36,297 nucleotides of DNA from MB1-2 sp046566065 (GCA_046566065.1 JBKHXK010000023.1:1-36297), one strand, 5' to 3'. Numbered from the stretch's first letter, positions 1 to 8,826 are shown. Numbers and translations: made by a program. The notes: a model not told the origin generated them from the letters alone.

Positions 1-798
1 TCTCTCGATCGACTGGATGCCGGCCCTGAAGACCTCCGCGGCGTAGGCCCCCGTGTTCAGCGAGAACACGATCATCGCGGCGGTGAAAGTGTCGATCTTG
101 ATGTCGAAGCCGAACAGGAAGATGAAATAGAAGAACGGCAGCTGCCAGATCAAGGGCGTCCCGCGGAAGAAGTTCACGTATGCGATCGCGGGAGCCCGCA
201 CGGTGCGGCGAGCCGAGATCACGAGCACCGCCAGCACGAGCCCGATCGCGATCCCACCGAGCTCGCCGACGAAGGCCAGCTTGACCGTGTTGACAGCGCC
301 CCTGGCGAAGCCGTCGAATCCGCCCTGCAGCACATCGACGTTCAGGAAGTTGCGGGCGAAGCGGCCCACGTTGCCGGAGCGGAACCAGAACAGCACCGCG
401 CTGAGGGCGATGGCCTGAACGCCGAGGACGGCCCCGGCGATGCAGTGCTCCCGTTGCCGCTTGCTGGGCATCCGTTTGTAGAGACCCCACCCGGCGAGGG
501 CGGCTCCGGCCCCCAACACGATGCCGAGCAGCCACACGATCGTCTGCGCGCGGGAGCGGATCCCCTCCACGATGTGACAGACACCGAGTGCGCCTCGGAT
601 CTCGGGACCGATGCCCTCGAGCTCGCACTCGGCGGTCACCGGACCGCCGCTGACCGCTTGGTAGGCCTGTATGCCGATCGTGCCCACGAGCACTACGGCG
701 ATCGCGACCGCGCCCGCCAGGAAGATCGCGAGGGGCAGAGGGGCAACCGGCCCCCTCGTGTTGGGGGGGCCGGTCCTGTCTACAGCTGTGGTTGCCAC
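1..798 (-). CDS. Polar amino-acid ABC transporter permease (HisM/GlnP type), 3' end cut by window edge
   Basis: This is an inner-membrane permease of the polar amino-acid uptake (PAAT) family, working with the binding lipoprotein just upstream. The reading frame opens at GTG 798 and stays open for 266 codons to base 1. Visible family signatures are VNFFRGTPLIWQLPFFYF, the conserved loop before a membrane helix, and AYAAEVFRAGIQSIE, the EAA-like loop that contacts the ATPase. The N-terminal half is unusually long for the family: a helix near residues 22-45, a soluble stretch with two cysteines, then two further helices before the transport core begins near residue 165. The upstream gene's TAG stop (826-828) is in the same frame, and GTG 798 is the first usable start after it; I see no strong ribosome-binding site. 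The rest of the gene, and probably an ATPase gene, lie beyond the window. Confidence 0.9.
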   Translation of the reverse strand, partial: MATTAVDRTGPPNTRGPVAPLPLAIFLAGAVAIAVVLVGTIGIQAYQAVSGGPVTAECELEGIGPEIRGALGVCHIVEGIRSRAQTIVWLLGIVLGAGAALAGWGLYKRMPSKRQREHCIAGAVLGVQAIALSAVLFWFRSGNVGRFARNFLNVDVLQGGFDGFARGAVNTVKLAFVGELGGIAIGLVLAVLVISARRTVRAPAIAYVNFFRGTPLIWQLPFFYFIFLFGFDIKIDTFTAAMIVFSLNTGAYAAEVFRAGIQSIER

Positions 799-825
799 TA
801 CGGGGAGCTTGGGTTCAGCGAGACG

Positions 826-1692
826 CTACGAACCCATGAACTCCTCGGGAACGGGCAGGTCGGGGAACCACTTCTTGAAGATCTGCTCGTAGGTCCCGTC
901 TTCGATGATCTCGGCCAGAGCGCCGTTCACGGCCTCGGTGAGCTCGGGGTTGTCCTTCGAGAACGCGAACCCGTAGTGCTCGTCCGTGTCGATCGCCTCG
1001 ACGACCTCGAGACCGGAGCGCTCCTCGACCTCGGCGATCGAGGACCCCTCGTCGTTGAGCACTCCCTGGATCGCTCCCCCCTCGAGATCGGTGAAGGCCT
1101 GCGGTGCGCCTTCGAACGTTTTGATCTCGACGCCGTTGGGAGCCAGGTTCTCCTCCGCCCAGGCCTTACCGGTTGTGCCCTTCTGTACGCCGACCACGTC
1201 GCCCTCACCGAGGTCGTCGGTCGACTTGATGTCCGGAGTTTCGTTCGTATTGACCGTCAGAGACTGGCGAGAGTTGAAGTAAGGGTCAGAGAAGTCCACG
1301 GTCTGCTGGCGCTCCTCGGTGATCGTCGAAGCTGCGGCCACCATGTCGAACTGTCCTCCGGCCACCGCGGTGAAGATCGTGTCGAAGTTCGCCCTCACCC
1401 ACTCGACCTCGAGCCCGAGCCGGCTGGCGATCTCTTCCGAGAGCTCGACGTCGAAGCCGGTCTCCTCGCCGTCCTTGACGAACTCGAAGGGCCGGTAGTC
1501 GAGGCAGGATCCGATCGACAAGACCCCTTCCTCCAGCGTCTCGAACTGCGGCTCGTCCGTGCCGGTCGTGGCGTCGCCACCGGCGGGCTCCTCGGGAGCG
1601 GGGGCCTCCTCGCCGCAGGCCGCGGCGATGAGCATCAGCAGTGCGGCGAGAACCACCACAAACTTGTAACGATGGATCTTGCGGTCAGTCAT
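826..1692 (-). CDS. Polar amino-acid ABC transporter substrate-binding lipoprotein
   Basis: This is a family 3 periplasmic-type binding protein of 288 residues that would capture a polar amino acid at the cell surface. The N-terminus is a lipoprotein signal: positively charged start, hydrophobic core, and the lipobox LIAAAC with Cys26 as the lipidated residue, followed by a Pro/Glu/Gly-rich linker. The mature domain shows family features such as YRPFEFV, GFDVELSEEIASRLG and the FDMVAAASTITEERQQTVDFSDPYF block, with GDVVGVQKGTTG marking the second lobe. It begins 22 bp after the livF stop and ends 27 bp before the permease start, so it is probably co-transcribed with both. The exact substrate cannot be read from sequence. 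Confidence 0.93.
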   Translation of the reverse strand: MTDRKIHRYKFVVVLAALLMLIAAACGEEAPAPEEPAGGDATTGTDEPQFETLEEGVLSIGSCLDYRPFEFVKDGEETGFDVELSEEIASRLGLEVEWVRANFDTIFTAVAGGQFDMVAAASTITEERQQTVDFSDPYFNSRQSLTVNTNETPDIKSTDDLGEGDVVGVQKGTTGKAWAEENLAPNGVEIKTFEGAPQAFTDLEGGAIQGVLNDEGSSIAEVEERSGLEVVEAIDTDEHYGFAFSKDNPELTEAVNGALAEIIEDGTYEQIFKKWFPDLPVPEEFMGS

Positions 1693-1714
1693 CGACTTTC
1701 CCCCTTTGTAGAGG

Positions 1715-2432
1715 CTACTCCTCGCCGAGGTAGGCCTTGCGGACCCGCTCGTTGCCGAGCAAGGTGGAGGCCACGTCCTCGAGAACGATCTCTCCCGTCT
1801 CGATCACGTAACCACGCTGCGCGGATTGCAGCGCCATCTGGGCGTTCTGCTCGATCAGCAAGACGGGGATCCCTTCGCTGTTGATCGTCGCTATCACCTC
1901 GAAGACCGTCTCGACCACCTGGGGCGCGAGGCCCATCGAGGGCTCGTCGAGCATCAGCAGCTTGGGCTTCGCCATCAGCGCACGGCCGATGGCGAGCATC
2001 TGCTGCTCCCCACCCGAGAGCGTGCCTCCGGCTTGCTTGCGACGTTCCTTGAGCCGGGGGAAGAGCGTGAACACGCGCTCGACCTCCTCCAACAGGTCCT
2101 TGCGCGGGGTGTTCTTCCGCTGGAAGGCTCCCATCTCGAGATTCTCTGCAACCGACATGCTCGGGAAGATGTGGCGACCCTCGGGCACCTGGATGATCCC
2201 CCGGCTCACGACCTCGTCACTGCGGAGGCTCGTGATGTCTTCGCCCTTGAAGAGGATCTGTCCTTGAGACGGACCATGCACCATCGAGATGGCGCGCAAG
2301 GTGGTGGTCTTGCCGGCGCCGTTCCCCCCGATCAAGGTGACGACCTCGCCCTCACCGACCGTCAGGTTGATCCCCCGCACGGCTTCGATCACGCCGTAGC
2401 GGACGTGAACGTCTTTTAGCTCGAGAAGAGCC

Positions 2433-2440
<8 letters not shown>
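1715..2440 (-). CDS. livF: Branched-chain amino-acid ABC transporter ATP-binding protein LivF
   Basis: This is the second ATPase of the HAAT (Liv) importer, 241 residues. It has Walker A GGNGAGKTT, signature LSGGEQQMLAIGRAL and Walker B LLMLDEPSMGLAP followed by the LivF-typical VVETVFEVI. I place the start at GTG 2440, giving VAEALLELKDVHVRYG, which matches normal LivF N-termini. It is preceded by GGGGAGAAG as ribosome-binding site and overlaps the livG stop by 8 bp. A longer frame from GTG 2497 exists, but its Pro/Ala/Arg-rich extension lies inside livG and is not family-like. It energises transport at the inner face of the membrane together with LivG. Confidence 0.95.
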
Positions 2441-3254
<814 letters not shown>

Positions 3255-4553
3255 CTACTGGTCGCCCTTCTTCTGCGTGTCCCAGAGATCCTCGTCACGG
3301 GTCTCGACCTGCTGGTCGCTGGCCTCAACGCCGGTGTGGGCGGTTCCAGCGTCGTCACTCCCGAGTACAGCGACCGCGCCGTCAGCGGCACCGGCCTCCT
3401 GCAATTCGGTGCGACGCCGCCTGGCAGCAAGAAGACCTCCGGGCCGGTAGATCATGACGATGATCAGGAGGATGCCGAACACCGCGATACGACCGGCTTC
3501 GATGTCGAATCCGAAGAATTCATCCTCGCCCGAGAGCTCGCGCACGATCTCGGGGAGAGTGGTGACCAGGATCGCGCCCAGCACGGCCCCCGCGATGCTT
3601 CCCAGACCGCCGATCACGACCGAACAGAGGACCAAGACCGATAAGAGAAGAGGGAAGCTGTTAGGCGCGATGTATCCGAACTTCACCGCGTAGATCCATC
3701 CGGCGACACCACTGACGGAAGCTCCGATCACGAATGCGAGCACCTTCATCTTCGTCACCGGCACACCCATGGCTGCGGCTGCGACCTCGTCCTCTCGGAT
3801 GGCAGACCAGTAACGGCCGACCCGCGAGTTGTCGAGGTGGCGGATCATGATCACGGCGAGAAGGATGGCCGGGATCAGCAGGAACCACCAGTAGTACTCG
3901 GTGTCCAGCCCGAACTCGAGCTTCCAGAACGGGAGGTTGATCACAGGCGATGGGATCTGGGAGATCCCTCGCGACCCGTTCGTGATCGTCAGGTTGTTGG
4001 TGCCCTGACGCACGATCTCGTGGAACCCGAGTGTCACGATCGCCAGATAGTCCCCTCGCAATCGCAGCGTGGGCACACCGAGGACGAAACCGGCGGCCAT
4101 CGCAACGACCACGGCGAAGGGCAGAACCAGCCACGGGGACCACTCCACCAGGTGCCACTGGTCCGGACCACCCGAGTCCGTCATCAATGCCGTCGTGTAA
4201 GCACCAAGCATGAAGAAAGCGATGTAGCCCAGGTCGAGCAGACCGGCGAGGCCCACGACGACGCTGAGACCCAAGGTCAGAAGGATCCAGTACCCAGTGG
4301 TGAACAAGACGTTGATGCCGTACCCGCCCTGCAGCAGCGGCAAGATGTCGTTGTCCATCAGCCATGGAATCACTGCCATGAGCGCAGCCGCTATGAGGTA
4401 GCGGAAGTAGCCCATCCGTCGCCACCCCTGCCACGCAATGTTCATCGGCCCGACAGCGCCGTCGGGCAATCTCGCCGAGATGCGGGGGTAGTTGCGGTCC
4501 AGATAGGAGCGAAGGTCCTCGCGCTTCGCCGTTGCGTCGCCCGACGGGGCCAT
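3255..4553 (-). CDS. livM: Branched-chain amino-acid ABC transporter permease LivM
   Basis: This is the second membrane subunit of the HAAT importer, 432 residues. The core shows LivM features: LGLSVVVGLAGLLDLGYIAFFMLGAYTTAL, TLRLRGDYLAIVTLGFHEIVR and GVPVTKMKVLAFVIGASVSGVAGWIYA. The start is ATG 4553, which shares one base with the livH TGA stop (TGATG). About 50 polar residues precede the first helix. The C-terminus carries a roughly 60-residue hydrophilic tail rich in Ala, Gly, Asp and Thr after the last membrane segment (IYRPGGLLAARRRR), longer than in the usual LivM and of unknown use. A frame extended to 4640 overlaps livH and does not look like protein of this family. Confidence 0.95.
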   Translation of the reverse strand: MAPSGDATAKREDLRSYLDRNYPRISARLPDGAVGPMNIAWQGWRRMGYFRYLIAAALMAVIPWLMDNDILPLLQGGYGINVLFTTGYWILLTLGLSVVVGLAGLLDLGYIAFFMLGAYTTALMTDSGGPDQWHLVEWSPWLVLPFAVVVAMAAGFVLGVPTLRLRGDYLAIVTLGFHEIVRQGTNNLTITNGSRGISQIPSPVINLPFWKLEFGLDTEYYWWFLLIPAILLAVIMIRHLDNSRVGRYWSAIREDEVAAAAMGVPVTKMKVLAFVIGASVSGVAGWIYAVKFGYIAPNSFPLLLSVLVLCSVVIGGLGSIAGAVLGAILVTTLPEIVRELSGEDEFFGFDIEAGRIAVFGILLIIVMIYRPGGLLAARRRRTELQEAGAADGAVAVLGSDDAGTAHTGVEASDQQVETRDEDLWDTQKKGDQ

Positions 4554-5506
4554 CAGCCACCGATCCTTTCGCCCATGATGCCTGTGGGGCGGAAGATGAG
4601 CACCAGAGGCAGCATCGTGAAGGCGATCACGTTCTTCCATTCAGGACCGATGCAGATCGTGCTGCCGTTCTCGATCAAGCCCAGCAACAAACCACCGAGC
4701 ATGGCTCCGCGGATATTCCCGATGCCACCCAGGACCGCCGCGGTGAAGGCCTTGATGCCGGGGATGAAGCCCAGGTTCCAAGCGATGGATCCGAAGAGGA
4801 TCCCCCACATCGCTCCCGCCACCCCGCCGAAGAAGCCGCCGATGAAGAAGGTCGTGACGATCACCCGGTCGACGTTGACGCCCATCAGCTGAGCTGCGAT
4901 CGGATCCTCGGACAGGGCCCGGATGCTGCGGCCGGTGGAGGTCTTGTTGATCAGGCGGTCGAGGATCAAGAAGCAAACCAAGGCGCCCACCACAACCAGG
5001 ATGCGAGGCCCGGTCACGCGGACGTTGAACAGGTCGAAGCTGAACCCCGCGGCGCCGGCCTCGATCACGCTCGGGAACTGGCGCGGGCCGGGGCCGAGGA
5101 AGAACGGGAGGAAGTCCTGCTGAAGGATGTAGGAGAGGAAGAAAGAGGCGCCGATCGCGCTGATCAGGTACGAGAGCCGGGCGGCGTGGCGCTTCCTCAA
5201 GGGGCGGTATGCGACCCGCTCGATCCCGACCGCTACGCCGGCCGAGGCGAGCCCACCCACCATCAGGAACGCAAGCAGCACGACTATCAACGTGATCCCT
5301 GACTGCGGGTCGACGAGGCCGAAAACCTGACCGAAGACGTACCAGGTGGATACCGCTCCGAAAGCGAACACCGCGTCGTGAGCGAAGTTGATCAGCTTCA
5401 AGACGCCGTAGACCATGGTGTAACCGAGAGCGATCAGGGCGTACAGCGAACCCAGGATCAAGCCGGTGATCAGAGCCGGTCCTATGAGGCCGGTATTGCA
5501 GTCCAA
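4553..5506 (-). CDS. livH: Branched-chain amino-acid ABC transporter permease LivH
   Basis: This is the first membrane subunit of the HAAT importer, 317 residues. It begins with a helix containing GLILGSLYALIALGYTMVYGVLKLINFAHD, the LivH hallmark, and contains SIRALSEDPIAAQLMGVNVDRVI, the cytoplasmic loop that docks on the ATPase. The start codon appears to be TTG at 5506, since no ATG or GTG gives a normal LivH N-terminus. A GGGGGAG purine run lies just upstream as ribosome-binding site. The gene is separated from livK by 107 bp that contain a strong hairpin, and is fused by a one-base overlap to livM. Confidence 0.95.
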   Translation of the reverse strand: MDCNTGLIGPALITGLILGSLYALIALGYTMVYGVLKLINFAHDAVFAFGAVSTWYVFGQVFGLVDPQSGITLIVVLLAFLMVGGLASAGVAVGIERVAYRPLRKRHAARLSYLISAIGASFFLSYILQQDFLPFFLGPGPRQFPSVIEAGAAGFSFDLFNVRVTGPRILVVVGALVCFLILDRLINKTSTGRSIRALSEDPIAAQLMGVNVDRVIVTTFFIGGFFGGVAGAMWGILFGSIAWNLGFIPGIKAFTAAVLGGIGNIRGAMLGGLLLGLIENGSTICIGPEWKNVIAFTMLPLVLIFRPTGIMGERIGG

Positions 5507-5567
5507 GATCTCCCCCGAGAGTCAGGTGCGCCCTTGATCAATTATCTAGAACGGTGCGGAAGATACA

Positions 5568-5597
5568 CGAGAGGGGGGCGTCTCCGCCCCCCTCTCG
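5568..5597 (-). terminator. Perfect hairpin between livK and livH (attenuator or mRNA-end stabiliser)
   Basis: A perfect inverted repeat with 13-bp arms (5568-5580 and 5585-5597, CGAGAGGGGGGCG and its complement) encloses a TCTC loop. It lies 16 bp behind the livK stop codon. No T-run follows on the minus strand (TGTATCTTCC). Strong hairpins without a T-run between a binding-protein gene and its permease genes often let more binding protein be made than membrane subunits, by partial termination or 3'-end protection. The structure is seen directly; the role is inferred. Confidence 0.7.
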
Positions 5598-5613
5598 TTC
5601 GAAAACTGTGGGC

Positions 5614-6873
5614 TTACGCCCCTTCGATCAGCTCTTGTGCCGGGCCGAGCGACTCGAAGCCGTCGCCCTTCCACTCGTAGATCCAGATGTCGCCAGGACC
5701 ACCCATGAACTCACCGGTGTCTTCCCAGCCGTAGCTCTTCGCCACGCCCTGGATGCCTTCGGCGTTGTGGAACGTCTCGACAACGTGCGCACGGACGTCC
5801 TCGATGTCCTCGTCACCGTTCAGCTCCTTCAGGCCTTCGAGGACGATGGTGGTGACGTCGTACATGTCGGCTGCGAACGTTCCGGGAGCCTTCTCGCCGT
5901 ACTCCTCTTTCATGGAGTCGACCCACTCCTGAGCGCCCTCGATCTTCAGAGGGTCGGCACACGGGCAGCTGAACAGGGTGCCTTCAGCAGCGTCACCCGC
6001 AGACTCGCCGTAGCTCGCGTCCAGAGAACCGTCGTCGGACATGAACGGGACCTCGACGCCGGCCTCGACGAGCTGCTTGCGAAGGAGGCCTGCCTCCTCG
6101 TAGTAGCCGCCGTAGAAGATCGCGTCCGGGTTGGCAGCCTTGATCTGGCTGACGACGGCCGAGTAATCGGTCTCCTCGGGGTCGACCACGAACGCCTTGT
6201 CCTGGACCAGGATGTCGCCGGTGTTCTTGATGACCGCGTCGGCGAGACCCTTCGAGTAGTCCTGGTTGTCGTGAACGACGGCCAGAGCCTGCGCGCCAAG
6301 AGCCGTGGCGAGGTACTCGGCGGCAACCTCACCCTGGATGTTGTCCGGGGCGACCGCACGGAACCACGTCGTGTAGCCCTGCTCGTCGATCGTCTCGTTG
6401 GTGCCGGTACCCGAGATCGCGATACCCGCCTGGCCGAACTTGGCGCCGGTGGCGAGGGTCTCACCCGAGAAGTACGGGCAAGCGCAGAACACGAGCTCTT
6501 CGTTCTCGATCAGCTTGTCGGCCAGTGCCGGGGCCTGGTTCGGGTCGCCCTGGCTGTCCTCTTTCTGGATCTCGATGGTGCAAGGCATGTCGCCGGCCTC
6601 GTTGGCCTCGTTGACAGCCTTCTCGGTGCCCTCGTAGATCCTCTCGCCCAGAGCTGCGTACGGGCCGGAATATGCACCCATCGCGCCGATCACCCANNNN
6701 NNNNNNNNNNNNNNNNNNNNNNNNNNNNNNNNNNNNNNNNNNNNNNNNNNNNNNNNNNNNNNNNNNNNNNNNNNNNNNNNNNNNNNNNNNNNNNNNTCGT
6801 CTCCACCACAGGCGGCAGCTACCAGCGCGAACGCGGATAGCAGCGCGACCAGAAGCATGAACTTACGATTCAT
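5614..6873 (-). CDS. livK: Branched-chain amino-acid ABC transporter substrate-binding lipoprotein LivK (contains assembly gap)
   Basis: This is the family 5/6 periplasmic binding protein of the HAAT system. The N-terminus is a lipoprotein signal with lipobox LVAAAC, Cys22. After the gap the mature domain starts with WVIGAMGAYSGPYAALGERIYEG, the usual first strand and ligand loop of Leu/Ile/Val-binding proteins; later blocks include PNQAPALADKLIENE and YSAVVSQIKAANPDAIFYGGYYEEAGLLRKQL. A GGGGGAG purine run precedes ATG 6873. One hundred N bases interrupt the gene between Cys-Gly-Gly-Asp and the mature domain. The two sides are in one frame only as far as the arbitrary gap length allows, so true length and linker sequence are unknown. 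It is the first gene of the transporter operon. Confidence 0.9.
   Translation of the reverse strand: MNRKFMLLVALLSAFALVAAACGGDXXXXXXXXXXXXXXXXXXXXXXXXXXXXXXXXXXWVIGAMGAYSGPYAALGERIYEGTEKAVNEANEAGDMPCTIEIQKEDSQGDPNQAPALADKLIENEELVFCACPYFSGETLATGAKFGQAGIAISGTGTNETIDEQGYTTWFRAVAPDNIQGEVAAEYLATALGAQALAVVHDNQDYSKGLADAVIKNTGDILVQDKAFVVDPEETDYSAVVSQIKAANPDAIFYGGYYEEAGLLRKQLVEAGVEVPFMSDDGSLDASYGESAGDAAEGTLFSCPCADPLKIEGAQEWVDSMKEEYGEKAPGTFAADMYDVTTIVLEGLKELNGDEDIEDVRAHVVETFHNAEGIQGVAKSYGWEDTGEFMGGPGDIWIYEWKGDGFESLGPAQELIEGA
6697..6796. other. Scaffold gap of exactly 100 N inside livK
   Basis: A run of 100 N marks a contig join of unknown true length. It falls exactly where such lipoproteins carry a low-complexity Gly/Asp/Ser/Glu linker after the lipidated cysteine, the kind of repetitive GC-rich DNA that breaks short-read assembly. 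Confidence 0.98.
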
Positions 6874-7089
6874 CCACTCCCCCTTGCTTTTCCCTCGGGC
6901 TCAGTGCCCCCAACCATGCCGATCGCTCGCCCGCATGGGGGCAGAGCGGCGTAAGTGTATCGACGCGTCAACCGATCCGCCTGATTTGGCGTGACCGGCG
7001 CCCTGTTCCCATCCCGGGTGCTCACGGCACCTACTACAGCAGTCGTTGACGATACAGCTTTTTCCGGTTCGGTGGCTAGTCTCGGCTCA

Positions 7090-7665
7090 CTAACTCTCCA
7101 GGATGGCTGCGGCCACATCTCTCATCGAGCGCCGCTCGTCCATGGCTCTCTTCTGGATGAACCGGAACGCGGCGGCCTCTGTCATGTTCTGCGAGTCGAT
7201 CAGATGGCCTTTAGCCCGGTCCACAAGCTTGCGGGTCTCGAGTTGGTCGCTCAGGTCGGTCGACTCCTTCTTGAGAGCCAGCACCTGTGCGTGGCGCGCC
7301 AGGGCCACGTCGATCGCGGGCATCAGGTCGGACTTCTGGAACGGCTTGACCAGGTAGCCCATGGCCCCTGCTTCGGCAGCCCGCTGAACGAGCTCCCGCT
7401 GGGAGAAGGCGGTGAGTATCAGAACGGCGGCGTCGCTGGTCTCGGCCAGGCGTTCGGCGGCGCTGAGGCCGTCCATCCCGGGCATCTTGATGTCCAGGAT
7501 GACGAGGTCCGGCGAAGTCTCGGCCGCCAGTCGGAGGGCGGCCTCTCCGTCCGCTGCCTCCCCCACCACGGTGAGGCCTTCCTCTTCCAGCATCTCTTTG
7601 AGGTCGAGCCGGATGATGGCCTCGTCCTCGGCGATCAGGACCCTGGTCTTGGGGGCGTCTGACAT
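7090..7665 (-). CDS. pdtaR: PdtaR-type response regulator with ANTAR RNA-binding domain
   Basis: The product is a 191-residue two-domain regulator that acts on RNA: phosphorylation of the receiver lets the ANTAR domain bind hairpins in target transcripts and prevent termination. The receiver (about residues 8-122) has acidic residues EDE at 13-15, phospho-acceptor Asp58 in ILDIKMPG, Thr in LILTAFSQ and Lys in YLVKPF. A helix around LETRKLVDRAKGHL leads into the ANTAR domain (about 135-188) with the pattern TEAAAFRFIQKRAMDERRSMRDVA. Overall it resembles mycobacterial PdtaR (Rv1626) closely along its whole length. It starts at ATG 7665, directly behind the stop of the coiled-coil gene. The cognate kinase PdtaS is not in the window. 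The 216 bp between its stop and livK probably hold the livK promoter; I see no gene there. Confidence 0.92.
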   Translation of the reverse strand: MSDAPKTRVLIAEDEAIIRLDLKEMLEEEGLTVVGEAADGEAALRLAAETSPDLVILDIKMPGMDGLSAAERLAETSDAAVLILTAFSQRELVQRAAEAGAMGYLVKPFQKSDLMPAIDVALARHAQVLALKKESTDLSDQLETRKLVDRAKGHLIDSQNMTEAAAFRFIQKRAMDERRSMRDVAAAILES

Positions 7666-7953
7666 CTAGACGGGCGGCGTCGCCAGCATGCGGTCGAGCA
7701 GGCGGTCCTGCTCGCCCTGGAGCTCGGCGATCTGCTTCTGGACCCTCTCCCGTTCCTGCACGAGACGGTCGTGATCCTCCCGGGCCACACGGAATTCCCG
7801 GTCTGCCAGCGGCGTCTCGGCCACGAGCATCCGGGTCTTGGCCTCCTCTAGAACGTCCATCTGGAACAGCAGCTGCTCCTCGACGATGCGAAGGTCTTCC
7901 TTCGCGCGGGTCAGCCGGTCGCCGACCTCCGAAAGGCTCTTCTGGATGTCCAT
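7666..7953 (-). CDS. Small coiled-coil protein of unknown function
   Basis: This is a 95-residue protein made almost wholly of charged heptad-like sequence (DRLTRAKEDLRIVEEQLLFQ, then RVAREDHDRLVQERERVQKQ), predicted by eye to be one or two long helices forming a coiled coil. There is no signal peptide and no membrane segment. Its TAG stop abuts the ATG of pdtaR, so the two are almost certainly one transcript and may be functionally linked. The start ATG 7953 lies only 10 bases behind a TATACT hexamer, giving a very short leader. I do not recognise the family. The short length, start context and tight coupling to pdtaR support it as a real gene. Confidence 0.75.
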   Translation of the reverse strand: MDIQKSLSEVGDRLTRAKEDLRIVEEQLLFQMDVLEEAKTRMLVAETPLADREFRVAREDHDRLVQERERVQKQIAELQGEQDRLLDRMLATPPV

Positions 7954-7963
7954 AGGGCCGCAA

Positions 7964-7969
7964 AGTATA
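7964..7969 (-). promoter_or_regulatory. -10 element for the coiled-coil/pdtaR operon
   Basis: TATACT on the minus strand, a near-perfect -10 hexamer, lies between the tRNA-Leu 3' end (7992) and the start codon at 7953. The expected transcription start would be within about 3 bases of the ATG, giving an almost leaderless mRNA. No clear -35 is seen; that area is the tRNA 3' end. Confidence 0.6.
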
Positions 7970-7991
7970 GGGCCGGGCCGGAACTATCCCT

Positions 7992-8078
7992 TGGTGCCGG
8001 GAGCGGGACTCGAACCCGCAAGCCCTTTCGGGCAATGGTGTTTGAGACCATCGAGTTTGCCAATTTCTCCATCCCGGC
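7992..8078 (-). tRNA. tRNA-Leu (anticodon CAA)
   Basis: Read on the minus strand, the sequence folds as a class II tRNA. The acceptor stem is GCCGGGA paired with TCCCGGC, with discriminator A and an encoded CCA. The D arm is GAG/CTC, the anticodon arm ATGGT-CTCAAAC-ACCAT gives anticodon CAA (reads UUG), the long variable arm is built from GCCC/GGGC, and the T arm contains GGTTCGAGTCC. The long variable arm and the anticodon agree on leucine. Confidence 0.96.
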
Positions 8079-8091
8079 AAGGGCTGTCACC

Positions 8092-8826
8092 TTACTTTTT
8101 CAAGCCCACTACGACATCGAGTTTCGCCACGTCGTCTTTCCGCGCTATCGAGATGGTGTTCCACTTCATCTGGCGCCAACGCACTCCGTATACGTCACAC
8201 GCCCGGCAGAAGATCGCTCTGATGTCCTCGGAGTGATTCGCGAATTGGTAGCGCGGGTACGCGTACGTCTTTCCCCGAACGGTGACCCTGTTGTCGCCCC
8301 GCCATCCGTCCGAATGTATGAGGCCGCGTAGAAGCCGATCCGGATGCCGGTCGGCGATGCCGAGTTGCCAAGACCTAAGGGTCATCGGACGAGCGTGCTT
8401 CACGCCTGGACCGTGTTGCGGGAAGACGCAGGGCCAGTGATTCCAACCCAGGACTACAGAAACACACCCACTTCGCTGAACGATGCCGGCATGGGCCACC
8501 CCACCTCTGATCGATCCGATCGCGCGACGGCACTCCTCGATGATGCCCGGATATCGCTCGTCCAGAGTTATCCGGAGGCTGTATATGCGCCGCTGCTTCA
8601 CTATGTGTCCGTCTCCGAGGTACAGACCCAAGAGGTATGCGTACGTTGCCTCGTTCAATGGAACGTCTTCGCAGCGTGGGCAATTCGTGCCTAGCCGAGC
8701 GCGAGATCTAACCCGCCACTCGCCTATCGTCTTGCGGGGGATGTTGGTTAGGCGCGAGATCTCGCAGTCGTTAAGGCCCCACGCCAGCCAGCGGTGGACC
8801 TCTTCGTATTCGTGACGCGGGCGCAC
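8092..8826 (-). CDS. Free-standing LAGLIDADG homing-endonuclease-like protein with N-terminal HTH
   Basis: The protein has about 244 residues. An N-terminal helix-turn-helix (about residues 12-38, DCEISRLTNIPRKTIGEWR) is followed by a C-x2-C pair (49 and 52) and two LAGLIDADG-type motifs, LLGLYLGDG at about 65-73 and LLRGLIHSDG at about 165-174. Both motifs keep the acidic residue used for metal binding, so nuclease activity is possible. FPQHGPGVKH and the late NHSEDIRAIFCRACD stretch are typical of a widespread actinobacterial family. I choose GTG 8826 because a consensus GGAGGTGA lies 5 bases upstream; GTG 8835 overlaps that site. The gene ends 13 bp from the 5' end of tRNA-Leu. By eye it is less GC-rich than its neighbours, which suggests transfer. 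Confidence 0.82.
   Translation of the reverse strand: MRPRHEYEEVHRWLAWGLNDCEISRLTNIPRKTIGEWRVRSRARLGTNCPRCEDVPLNEATYAYLLGLYLGDGHIVKQRRIYSLRITLDERYPGIIEECRRAIGSIRGGVAHAGIVQRSGCVSVVLGWNHWPCVFPQHGPGVKHARPMTLRSWQLGIADRHPDRLLRGLIHSDGWRGDNRVTVRGKTYAYPRYQFANHSEDIRAIFCRACDVYGVRWRQMKWNTISIARKDDVAKLDVVVGLKK

Noticed and set aside
445..1884. Long plus-strand open frame of 479 codons
   Set aside because: It lies antisense to the PAAT permease, binding protein and livF. High-GC genes leave such open antisense frames; composition is low-complexity and no family motif is visible. The same holds for the frames at 2574-3644, 9562-10593, 16351-17916, 21678-23021 and 27787-29346.
7211..8080. A 289-codon minus-strand frame running from tRNA-Leu through the coiled-coil and pdtaR genes
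   Set aside because: Its first residues (PGWRNWQTR, then GFESRSRH) are the familiar false translation of a tRNA, and the rest is Arg/Gly/Pro-rich out-of-phase reading of two better supported genes.
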